From Streptomyces hiroshimensis (GTDB lineage Bacteria; Actinomycetota; Actinomycetes; Streptomycetales; Streptomycetaceae): a DNA stretch of 64,000 bases. How positions within the stretch are numbered: position 1 is the first letter of the stretch; the number at the start of each line of letters is the position of its first letter. The DNA is taken from contig NZ_BMUT01000020.1 of the NCBI RefSeq assembly GCF_014650335.1, positions 1 through 64,000 on the forward strand, given 5' to 3'. The position numbers and the translations under genes were made by a program. Below the pieces are notes generated by a model. The model did no database searches, was not told the DNA's origin, and saw only the letters and a list, made by a program, of their open reading frames with translations. This document shows, one piece after another, positions 23,672 to 30,793 of this stretch.

Positions 23672-24778
23672 TTACGCCGGCTGCGGCAGCGGGCGGCTCG
23701 GCACCTGCCCCTCCCTCGCGCCGCCGCCCGCCCCGTTGCTCCACGTCCCCAGCGAGATCTCGGCGGTGATGCCGGGGCCGAAGCCGGCGATGATGCCCCG
23801 GGCGTCGTGCGCCACGCCGCCGTCGTCCCACAGGCGCTCCAGCGCGTCGAAGATGACGGCGCTGGCGATGTTGCCCCGCTCGGTGAGCGTGGCCCTGCTG
23901 TAGCGGAACCACTCGGGCGCGAGGTCGAGGTACTTGCACAGGTCGTCGAGGATCCTCGGCCCGCCCGCGTGGACGATGTAGAAGTCGAGCTCGGAGACGT
24001 TCCAGTCGTGGGGCTCGGCCATGTCGCGCATGGCGGGCGCCAGCATGGCCATCGTGCCCGGGACCCTCTTGTCGAGCAGGAAGTGGAAGCCGGTGTCGCG
24101 GACCGCGTAGGAGATCCAGTCCTCGGTGTCCGGCACGAGATGGGAGCCGTTGCGCTCCAGACGCACGCCTTCACCGCCCTCGCCGCGCACCACGGCCGCG
24201 GCCAGGGCGTCGCCGAAGAGGCCGTTGGACAGGAGGTTGCCGACGCCGAGGTCGGTGGGCTGGTAGAGCAGCGAGCAGAACTCGCAGGCCACGATGAGGG
24301 CGTTGGCGCCGGGGTAGGCGGTGCAGAAGTCGTGCGCGCGGTTGATGGCGGCGCCGCCCGCCGCGCAGCCGAGCTGGGCGATCGGCAGCTGTCTGGTCGT
24401 GACCGGGAAGTCCATGGTGTTGATGAGCCAGGCGGTCATGGACGGCATCATGAAGCCGGTGCACGAGACGTAGACGATCAGATCGATGTCGCGCGGGGTG
24501 AGCTCGGCGTGCTCCAGGGCCCGCCGGACGACTGCGGGGACGCGGGCCTTGGCCTCGGTCTCGTAGAGGTTGTTGCGCCAGGTGAAGCCGGGGTGCTTGA
24601 GGGTGTCCTCGATGGGCTGGAGGATGTGCCGCGTCTGCACTCCGGTATTGCCGATCAGGCGCAGCGCCAGCGGCAGCTGAGGGTGGTCGGCGTGCAGGGT
24701 GCGCGCCAGCTGCAGGGTCTCCTCCATCGTGATGACGTGCTCGGGTACGGCAATGGCCGGTCGGCAGAGCGTAGCCAT
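23672..24778 (-). CDS. rppA: 1,3,6,8-tetrahydroxynaphthalene synthase (type III PKS)
   Basis: This 368-residue type III polyketide synthase condenses five malonyl-CoA units to tetrahydroxynaphthalene, which oxidises to flaviolin. The catalytic triad is in the canonical numbering: Cys138 (QLGCAAGG), His270 (YIVHAGGP) and Asn303 (RGNIASA). It lies downstream of a P450 in the same direction, as expected for a pigment (HPQ-melanin) pathway. The gene ends within a small hairpin (GCCGGCG and complement around the stop) that may act as a terminator. Confidence 0.95.
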   Translation of the reverse strand: MATLCRPAIAVPEHVITMEETLQLARTLHADHPQLPLALRLIGNTGVQTRHILQPIEDTLKHPGFTWRNNLYETEAKARVPAVVRRALEHAELTPRDIDLIVYVSCTGFMMPSMTAWLINTMDFPVTTRQLPIAQLGCAAGGAAINRAHDFCTAYPGANALIVACEFCSLLYQPTDLGVGNLLSNGLFGDALAAAVVRGEGGEGVRLERNGSHLVPDTEDWISYAVRDTGFHFLLDKRVPGTMAMLAPAMRDMAEPHDWNVSELDFYIVHAGGPRILDDLCKYLDLAPEWFRYSRATLTERGNIASAVIFDALERLWDDGGVAHDARGIIAGFGPGITAEISLGTWSNGAGGGAREGQVPSRPLPQPA

Positions 24779-24789
24779 GACTGCCTCCT

Positions 24790-24835
24790 TACCAGGGACT
24801 TACCGGTCCAGGGGACTGACCGGTGGACTTACCGG
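24790..24835. repeat. Short imperfect repeats between the P450 gene and rppA
   Basis: GGACTTACCGG occurs at about 24799 and 24829 with a degenerate GGACTGACCGG between them, immediately upstream of rppA. The function is unknown; slippage is likely. Confidence 0.6.
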
Positions 24836-24902
24836 GCGCCGGGACCGCCGCCCGCTGCGGGCGGTGGCCCGTGCGCCCCGTCGGAGCGCTGCGCCGGTCG
24901 CT

Positions 24903-26219
24903 CTACCAGGCGACGGGCAGGGCGAGGGGGAAGCGCCAGATCGAACCGGTGTTCCACCGCACCTCCTCCGCCGGAACGGCCAGACGCAGTTCGGGAAAAC
25001 GGGCGAGCAGCGTGCCGATGGCGACCTGGAGCTCCATCCGCGCCAGCTGGGCGCCGAGGCAGTGGTGCGTGCCATGGCCGAAGGTGAGGTGGGCGGGCGC
25101 GCCCTGCCGCTCGAAGTCCAGCTCGTCGGGGCGGTCGTAGACGAGCTCGTCGCGGTTGGCGGCGAGGTACGAGACGTGGACGGTCTCACCCGCGCGGATG
25201 GTGACGCCGTCCAGCTCCACGTCCTCCGTGGCCTGACGGGGGATGCCCACCCCCTGCCGGTACGGGATGAAGCGCAGGAGCTCCTCGATGGCGGCCGGCA
25301 GCAACTCGGGACGGGCCCGCAGCCGGGCCAGCTGCTCCGGGTGGGTCAGCAGGGTGTAGACGATGTTGCTGATCTGGTGGGCGCTGGTGTTGTGGCCGGT
25401 GACGAGCAGGAGCATGCCCATCACCGCGACCTCGCGGGCGTCCAGGAACTCGCCGTCCTCGCGCACCGCGGCCAGGGCGCTGAGCAGGTCGGTGCCGGGG
25501 TGGCGGCGGCGGGCGGCGGTCAACTCGGCGAAATACGCGCGGAGTCCGGCCTTCCCCTCGGCCGCCGCGGCGCCGTCGGGAGTGCCCGGGGCCATCATCG
25601 CCGTCGCCCAGCGGCGCAGCGGGGCGCGATCCGGCTCGGGGACGTCGAGCAGCTCGAAGACCGTGTTCAGCGGGAGGGGCGCGGCCAGCCAGTCCGAGAT
25701 GTCGGCGGGGGAGCCGTGGTCGGCCATGGCGTCGAGCAGGCCGTCCACCATGCGCTGCGTGCGCGGGCGCAGCTCCTCGACCTGGCGGTCGCCGAACGCC
25801 GTGGCCACGAGGCCGCGCAGACGGCTGTGGGCCGGGGGGTCCATGAGGTTGATCGATTCGGCGTGGTCGACGAGGTCGGGCGTGACGCGCGGGATGTCGC
25901 GGCCGATGAGGGCGGCGCGGCTGAAGCGGCGGTCGGCGGTGACCGCGCGGACGTGCCGGTGACGCGTCACGAGCCAGGCGGAGCCGGCGGCCGTGCCGTC
26001 CGGACCGCCCGGGCCCGATCCTGCGGAGCCGGGCGCTGCGGAGCCGGACGCTACGGAGCCCCCCGGGCCGTCCTCCGCGCCATCCCCTGCGCCGTCCCCG
26101 CGGGGCATCGGGATGCGGGTGATCGGCGGCTCGCTGCGCAGCCGGGCCAGGAAGGGGTCGAACTCCAGGGCCTCATCGTGACGGAACGGACAGGTCCACA
26201 CCGACTCGGAGGTGGTCAT
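24903..26219 (-). CDS. Cytochrome P450 next to rppA (flaviolin/THN-type oxidase)
   Basis: This 438-residue P450 is predicted to couple or hydroxylate the RppA product, as P450mel and CYP158A enzymes do. The haem loop is FGHGTHHCLG with Cys387, and the ExxR helix is at IEELLRF. The I-helix reads TGHNT at 274-278, so the usual acid before Thr278 is Asn277. Residues of about 41-80 form a Gly/Ala/Ser/Pro/Asp insertion absent from related P450s. The ATG at 26219 follows GGGAG. P450 precedes rppA here, the reverse of the S. griseus order. Confidence 0.88.
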   Translation of the reverse strand: MTTSESVWTCPFRHDEALEFDPFLARLRSEPPITRIPMPRGDGAGDGAEDGPGGSVASGSAAPGSAGSGPGGPDGTAAGSAWLVTRHRHVRAVTADRRFSRAALIGRDIPRVTPDLVDHAESINLMDPPAHSRLRGLVATAFGDRQVEELRPRTQRMVDGLLDAMADHGSPADISDWLAAPLPLNTVFELLDVPEPDRAPLRRWATAMMAPGTPDGAAAAEGKAGLRAYFAELTAARRRHPGTDLLSALAAVREDGEFLDAREVAVMGMLLLVTGHNTSAHQISNIVYTLLTHPEQLARLRARPELLPAAIEELLRFIPYRQGVGIPRQATEDVELDGVTIRAGETVHVSYLAANRDELVYDRPDELDFERQGAPAHLTFGHGTHHCLGAQLARMELQVAIGTLLARFPELRLAVPAEEVRWNTGSIWRFPLALPVAW

Positions 26220-26661
26220 CGAAGACTCCCATCCCAAGGGCCCCGCCCGGGTGGCGTGCCAGCTTATTTTCAGACCATGCCGCACCAGTGACTCCGCCAC
26301 ACCCCAGCCTTCGCAGTTCACCCGAATGGTGGAAATTTCGGAGAATCACCCGTCGCATCCCCCACTTTTCCCTTCTTTCTCACCACTCCCCCAGGCTTCG
26401 CCCCGGCTCCCCTGCACGCGCCCCGACTCCTCCTTGGCGCCCCCGACTCCCCCAAGAAGCCCCCGACTTCCGGGGCGGACCCGGGCGGAGTCCCGGATGG
26501 AGGTCCGGGCAGAGGCCCGAACGTGGCCCTCAACGCAGGCCCCAATGCCGACCTCGGCGTGTCCCGGGCTGCGGAACCCGGAGATCATGCTTAGCCTGAT
26601 TTATCAGACATCACTGATTAAGTGATGACAATTCCGCCCGCATCTCCTCAAGGAGGCGCAC
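26220..26661. other. 442-bp intergenic region between the P450 gene and the 61-aa peptide gene
   Basis: No convincing gene was found. A plus-strand frame across it is Pro/Ser/Arg-rich and has no ribosome site. The right end holds the inverted repeat CATCACT-GATTA-AGTGATG (26609-26627), which lies close to the 61-aa gene and may be its operator. The middle is repetitive (several CCCCGACTCC-like runs). Confidence 0.6.
26609..26627. promoter_or_regulatory. Inverted repeat upstream of the 61-aa peptide operon
   Basis: A perfect 7-bp inverted repeat (CATCACT, GATTA, AGTGATG) lies 35 bp before the ATG at 26662 in an AT-rich patch that contrasts with its surroundings. It may bind the LysR regulator or another factor. 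Confidence 0.5.
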
Positions 26662-26847
26662 ATGCTCGCCCAAGAAACCCTTCGACCCCTTGCAAATCCG
26701 GCCGGGACGGCCGCGATCGGCTCCCTGATGGTGGAGCCGGAAGCAGCCGTCAGCGGGGCTCCGCTCCCCGCGCCGGAGGCCGCAGGATTCCTGCTCGCCC
26801 TCCTCCTGCTGTCGCCCAAGGAGCCGAAGGAGCCGAAGGGCAAGTGA
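26662..26847 (+). CDS. 61-aa small peptide with C-terminal hydrophobic segment, unknown
   Basis: This 61-residue peptide has a polar N-terminal half (MLAQETLRPLANPAG), a Pro/Ala-rich middle, a hydrophobic run (about 41-51, FLLALLLL) and a basic tail (SPKEPKEPKGK). A strong AAGGAGG stands five bases before the ATG. Its stop overlaps the next GTG (GTGA), so it is coupled to the downstream gene. It could be a membrane peptide or a modified peptide precursor; no family was recognised. Confidence 0.62.
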   Translation: MLAQETLRPLANPAGTAAIGSLMVEPEAAVSGAPLPAPEAAGFLLALLLLSPKEPKEPKGK

Positions 26848-27710
26848 GTTCCCGTGCGGCCTACGCCGCGGCGGCCGACGAACTCGCGTCCCGCGTCCTC
26901 CGTGCCCTCCGGGGCGCGGGGGGCGCGGCGCTCGTCGCCCCGCACCTCGACAGCTCGCCCGACGCACTCGCGGCCCTGGCTGCCGTCCGGGTGATCGGAG
27001 CCGACACCTTCACCCCCCACATCCTGACGGGCGCCCCCTTCCACGCCGCCGACGCGGCCGCCGTCGCCCGCGCCTTCGAGGAGTTCCCCGTACCGGGCAG
27101 CGGCCCCTCCGCCCGCCCCGACGAGCGGACCGCCGCCTGGCGCGACTGGGCGACCGCACAACTGCTGGCCCGTACGCGCGGCTACGTGGGCAATCCCGTG
27201 GCCACCGTCCCGCCCGAGGCCGGCGACGACCTGACCGACACCACCGACTGGCAGCGCTGGTCCGTTCGCATGGCCCAGCTTGCGCCGCTCGCCACCCCCT
27301 GCCTGGACGGGCCCGTACGGGACGCCGCCCGCGGCGCCGCCCTCCCGCTCAGCCGCGGGCTGACCCGTTCCGTACTGCGCCGCGACTTCCCCACCGCCGT
27401 ACGCCTGTTGCGCTGGCTCGCCCTGCTGCGGCACGACGGCATCGCCCTGCCCGTGGATCCGGAACCCGTCCTCGAGCACGTGCGCCTGCTCGGCGGCGCG
27501 AGCCCGCGAACGGCGCTCGACCTGGCGGTCGCCGCCCACCTGCTGGGCGACGGCACACACGCCGGCACCACGAACACCCGCGGCACGAACGCCCGCAGCA
27601 CGAACGGAAACGGCACCGACCCCGACAACCGCGCCGACTCCGACACCAGCGCCGGTGCCGGCACCGGCACCGGGACCACCCCCCATCTGCCCACGGAGGC
27701 GCAGGCATGA
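26844..27710 (+). CDS. Uncharacterised helical protein with low-complexity tail
   Basis: This 288-residue protein is largely helical (AAADELASRVLRALRGAGGA; LPLSRGLTRSVLRRDFPTAV; LRWLALLRHDGI). The last 50 residues are Thr/Gly/Asn/Asp-rich (THAGTTNTRGTNARSTNGNG) and appear unstructured, produced by imperfect 12-bp repeats in the DNA. I do not recognise a characterised family. The start GTG at 26844 overlaps the preceding stop, and the stop overlaps the next ATG (ATGA). Confidence 0.68.
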   Translation: MSSRAAYAAAADELASRVLRALRGAGGAALVAPHLDSSPDALAALAAVRVIGADTFTPHILTGAPFHAADAAAVARAFEEFPVPGSGPSARPDERTAAWRDWATAQLLARTRGYVGNPVATVPPEAGDDLTDTTDWQRWSVRMAQLAPLATPCLDGPVRDAARGAALPLSRGLTRSVLRRDFPTAVRLLRWLALLRHDGIALPVDPEPVLEHVRLLGGASPRTALDLAVAAHLLGDGTHAGTTNTRGTNARSTNGNGTDPDNRADSDTSAGAGTGTGTTPHLPTEAQA

Positions 27711-28624
27711 CCATTTCCGCCCCCGTGGCGACGGCCGCCCGCGCCATGGCCGACCGCGCGCTGTCCTGGCTGCACGCCCACCGCGCGCTCGGCGCCCTGC
27801 CACCCGGCACCACCGAGGAGCTCACCGACCCCGACGGCGTCTACAAACCCCTGGGCGAGAGCACCCTCGCCGCCTCCGTCATCCTGCGCGACGGCATGGC
27901 CGGGCCCGGCCAACTGGCCGCCGCGCAGAGCCTGATGGACTTCACCTGGCTCCAGCTGCGCAAGGGCGACATGCTCTACGAACGCCAGCTGCGCCACACC
28001 CTGATGACCGACCCGCTGGAGATGTACGCCCACTTCGTGCGCTGCGGCTACCGCCACGCGGAGCTGGACCGGCTACTGGCCCACCGCGCACGGCTGCGCT
28101 CGGTGCACAGCGTCGAGCTGCTGCCCAACCGCCGCCTGGCCGTGGCCAACGCCGCCCGCATCGCCGGGCTCGACCACGGCGAGGACTTCGGCGCGCTCGC
28201 CCGCACCACCTGGCTGGGCGCCACCCCCGAACCGTGGGCGATCAACTGGATCACCGCCTACGCGATGACCCACACGGTCTTCCACCTCACCGACTGGGGA
28301 GGCCGGCCCGAGGGTCTGCCGGCCCCCCTCACCTCGTACGTCCGCACCTGGCTGCCCGTGTGGATCGACATCTGGCGCGAGGTCCAGCAGTGGGACCTCG
28401 TGGCGGAACTCCTCATCGTGGGCGCCTCCTTGTCCGAGCCCTACTGCAACCCGGACGACTGGGAGGCGATGGCCGCCCTGCAGCACGAGGACGGCCTGGT
28501 GCCCTGCGACGGCGACCCGGTCGACGACGACCCCGCCCGCAGATTCAAGGAACACCAGCACACGACCGTCGTGGCCGCCGTGGCGGGCTCCATCGCCCTG
28601 GCCAGGGCGGCGCGAGCGCAGTGA
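27707..28624 (+). CDS. DUF6895-like protein
   Basis: This 305-residue protein is rich in Trp, Tyr and His (DFTWLQLRKGDMLYERQLRH; TAYAMTHTVFHLTDWGGRPE) and resembles DUF6895 proteins of actinobacteria, as far as I can judge by eye. The enzymatic role is not known. It begins at an ATG overlapping the upstream stop and ends overlapping the hydrolase GTG, so all four genes are translationally coupled. Confidence 0.65.
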   Translation: MTISAPVATAARAMADRALSWLHAHRALGALPPGTTEELTDPDGVYKPLGESTLAASVILRDGMAGPGQLAAAQSLMDFTWLQLRKGDMLYERQLRHTLMTDPLEMYAHFVRCGYRHAELDRLLAHRARLRSVHSVELLPNRRLAVANAARIAGLDHGEDFGALARTTWLGATPEPWAINWITAYAMTHTVFHLTDWGGRPEGLPAPLTSYVRTWLPVWIDIWREVQQWDLVAELLIVGASLSEPYCNPDDWEAMAALQHEDGLVPCDGDPVDDDPARRFKEHQHTTVVAAVAGSIALARAARAQ

Positions 28625-29778
28625 CCGCATCCGTACGGCAGACCGCCCCGGACGGCGCGAACGACCCCGGCACTCCGCTGAACGCCCTGCTCCTGCCCCT
28701 GGCCGACGCGGCCCGGGGCGCGAGCGCCGTCGCCGTCGCCGCCGTGCGCGGCGACGAGCGCATCGTGGTGTGCCGCGGGCCGGCCGAGGAGAACACCCGC
28801 TTCGAGACCGGCTCGCTCACCAAGACCTTCACCGCGCTGCTGCTCGCCGAGCTCGCCGCCCGCGGCGAGGTCCGCTACGACGACCCCCTCGACCGCTATC
28901 TGCCGCCCGGCGCCCGGCGCATCCCGGGCCCGCCCGTCACACTCCTCCACCTCGCCACGCACACCGCGGGCCTGCCGCGCCTGCCGCCCGGGCTGCTCGC
29001 CCGCTCGGCCCGCACGGGCTGGTTCCGCAACCCGTACGCCGCCTTCACCACGGACGACCTGCTGGCCGCGCTCCCCCGCACCCGGCTGCACCACCGCCCC
29101 GGCACTCACGTGCGCTACTCCAACTACGGCGTGGCGCTGCTCGGCCTCGCCCTGGCGCGCGCGGCCGGCGGCGGGCCCGGCGACTATCCGGCGCTGCTCG
29201 GCGAACGCGTCCTGCAACCGCTCGGCCTGGCCGACACCGACTGCGACCCCACCCGCCCCCAGGTCCCCGGGCACTGGCACGGCCGTCCCCGGCCGCCCTG
29301 GCTCGTCCCCGGGCTGCCCGCCGCGGGCGCGCTGCGCTCCAGCGCACGGGACCTGCTGCGCTGCATGGCGGCGCTGCTCGCACCGGAGGCCGCCGCGCCG
29401 CCGAGCCTGCGGGTGGCCCTCACGGAGGTGCAGCGCCCCCGGCTGGCGCTGCCCCGTACGGGACGCCGCATCTGCCTCGTGTGGAACCTGCGGGTGCGGC
29501 CCGGCGGCCCGCTGCTGCACCACTCCGGAGGCACGCGCGGCTGTACCGCCTTCGCCGGCTTCCTGCCCGGGCCGGGCGCCGCCCTGGTGGCGCTCGCCAA
29601 TGCCGCGCCGACCCCGGCGGCGCCCTTCGTCCAGGCCTCGTACACGGCGCTGTGCGGCCTGGACCGGAAGGACCGGCGGTCAGCCGCCCGCGACGTGCCG
29701 GGTGACGGTGGCCGCGAACTCCTGGGCGGCGGGCGCGAGGGCCGACCACTGCCGGGCGGCCCAGCCCACATCGAGTGA
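28621..29778 (+). CDS. Serine hydrolase (class C beta-lactamase/DD-peptidase fold)
   Basis: This 385-residue protein has the SxxK motif (Ser65-Lys68, TGSLTKTF), YSN (Tyr166-Asn168, RYSNYG) and HSGG (LHHSGGTRG). These match penicillin-recognising hydrolases that act on peptides or esters rather than only beta-lactams. There is no signal peptide, so it is probably cytosolic. Its last 99 bp overlap the 3' end of the convergent LysR gene, and the last 30 residues are Arg/Gly-rich and may be dispensable. Confidence 0.82.
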   Translation: MTASVRQTAPDGANDPGTPLNALLLPLADAARGASAVAVAAVRGDERIVVCRGPAEENTRFETGSLTKTFTALLLAELAARGEVRYDDPLDRYLPPGARRIPGPPVTLLHLATHTAGLPRLPPGLLARSARTGWFRNPYAAFTTDDLLAALPRTRLHHRPGTHVRYSNYGVALLGLALARAAGGGPGDYPALLGERVLQPLGLADTDCDPTRPQVPGHWHGRPRPPWLVPGLPAAGALRSSARDLLRCMAALLAPEAAAPPSLRVALTEVQRPRLALPRTGRRICLVWNLRVRPGGPLLHHSGGTRGCTAFAGFLPGPGAALVALANAAPTPAAPFVQASYTALCGLDRKDRRSAARDVPGDGGRELLGGGREGRPLPGGPAHIE

Positions 29779-30573
29779 CGGGATGCCGGTGACGGGTATC
29801 AGCCGGGCCGCGCCGGACGGGCTGACCAGCCCCGGCATGGCCGGGATCAGCGCGTGCCCCAGGCCCAGCTCGGCCAGCAGCAGCGCGGTGTCCCAGTCCG
29901 TGGCGCGGGTGGTGGCACGCGAGGAGAGGCCGGGGCCGAGCGCGTCGTCCACCTGGCGGCCGGAGCTCGTCCCGGAGGGCGGGCGGATGAGGTGCGTACG
30001 GGCGAGGTCCGCCGCCCCGAGCGCGCTCTCGGCCGCGAGGGGATCGTCGGGGTGGACGGCCAGCACCCACTCCAGGCTGATGACCGGCCGCAGTTCGACG
30101 CCCTCCGCGTCGGCGGAGACCGTCACCCAGGCGAGGTCCACCGCTCCCGACCGGAGGGCGTCGATGCAGCGGTGGCTGGAGCGCTCGGTGTGGAACTCCA
30201 GGCCGACGCCGGGGAATCGCCTGCTGTACTCCTCGATGGCCGCGCCCATGAGGTGCCGGATGGTGGTGGCGCCGGTGGCGATGACGACGCCACCGCCCCG
30301 GCCGGTGCGCAGCTCCTCCAGGGTCCGCAGGCCCTCGCCGAGGGCGGTGAGCCCGTCGGAGGCGGCCCGCTGGAGGATCCGCCCGGCCGCGGTGGGCACC
30401 ACCCCCCGCGGCTGCCGCTCCATCAGCGACAGCCCGACCTCCTTCTCCAGGCGCCGCACGTGCTGGCTGACGGCCGACTGACTGCAGTTCATCTCGCGGG
30501 CCACGGCACTGAGGTTGCGGGCCTCGCACACCATGACGAACACCTTCAGGTCATCTAGCGTCACGCCCGCCAC
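29680..30573 (-). CDS. LysR family regulator
   Basis: This 297-residue regulator has the N-terminal winged helix (LDDLKVFVMVCEARNLSAVA, then CSQSAVSQHVRRLEKEVGLS) and a substrate-binding type C-terminal domain (VVIATGATTIRHLMGAAIEE). It converges with the hydrolase operon and ends inside it. Its own promoter region carries two palindromes, so it could control itself and the RNA candidate upstream. Confidence 0.9.
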   Translation of the reverse strand: MAGVTLDDLKVFVMVCEARNLSAVAREMNCSQSAVSQHVRRLEKEVGLSLMERQPRGVVPTAAGRILQRAASDGLTALGEGLRTLEELRTGRGGGVVIATGATTIRHLMGAAIEEYSRRFPGVGLEFHTERSSHRCIDALRSGAVDLAWVTVSADAEGVELRPVISLEWVLAVHPDDPLAAESALGAADLARTHLIRPPSGTSSGRQVDDALGPGLSSRATTRATDWDTALLLAELGLGHALIPAMPGLVSPSGAARLIPVTGIPSLDVGWAARQWSALAPAAQEFAATVTRHVAGG

Positions 30574-30578
30574 GATAC

Positions 30579-30623
30579 AAGCTCAAGCTTGGGTGGATCG
30601 AGTCAAGTCATAGGATTGACTTG
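30579..30623. promoter_or_regulatory. Palindromes upstream of the LysR gene
   Basis: CAAGCTCAAGCTTG (30579-30592) and the perfect inverted repeat CAAGTCA-TAGGAT-TGACTTG (30604-30623) lie within 50 bp of the LysR start. The second also overlaps the -35 box of a rightward promoter. LysR proteins often bind such T-N-A palindromes. Confidence 0.55.
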
Positions 30624-30644
30624 GCTTATGGGGCCCGCCATGAT
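30616..30644 (+). promoter_or_regulatory. Rightward promoter upstream of the structured region
   Basis: TTGACT (30616-30621) and CATGAT (30639-30644) are 17 bp apart. The same architecture (TTGACC, 17 bp, CATGAT) is found at 35963-35991 before the TauD gene. No gene follows in this orientation before the ABC operon, so the likely product is a short RNA. Confidence 0.5.
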
Positions 30645-30650
30645 CTATCT

Positions 30651-30755
30651 GAAAAACGGCGGCAACCTGTCCGCGGCTGCACACCGCAGCACACAGTGCT
30701 CCGTTGCTGCGCATGCACGGCAACGGGCCGAGGCGTCGCTGCGGACAGGTGTCGA
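30651..30755 (+). ncRNA. Candidate structured small RNA
   Basis: Starting about 7 bp after the -10 box, the sequence contains a 10-bp perfect closing stem (ACCTGTCCGC at 30665-30674 with GCGGACAGGT at 30741-30750) enclosing two further hairpins, GCTGC/GCAGC (30676-30690) and CCGTTGC/GCAACGG (30701-30726). This is a three-way-junction layout. It lies between the LysR gene and the 3' end of the ABC operon, so on the other strand it could instead act as an operon terminator. No Rfam family was recognised. Confidence 0.4.
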
Positions 30756-30793
30756 CCAGCCCTCGGTATCCACCGGCTGCCCCTGCGTGCGCG

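Noticed and set aside
26212..26625. 137-codon Pro/Ser-rich frame between the P450 gene and the small peptide
   Set aside because: No ribosome site, no family, composition of random GC-rich DNA.
24466..26868. Possibility that rppA and P450 are part of a larger melanin cluster
   Set aside because: Neighbouring genes (TerB, Mbl, the 61-aa peptide operon) show no polyketide tailoring functions.
26622..27710. Longer start of the 288-aa protein
   Set aside because: It runs through the 61-aa gene in another frame; the GTG coupled to the 61-aa stop is better supported.
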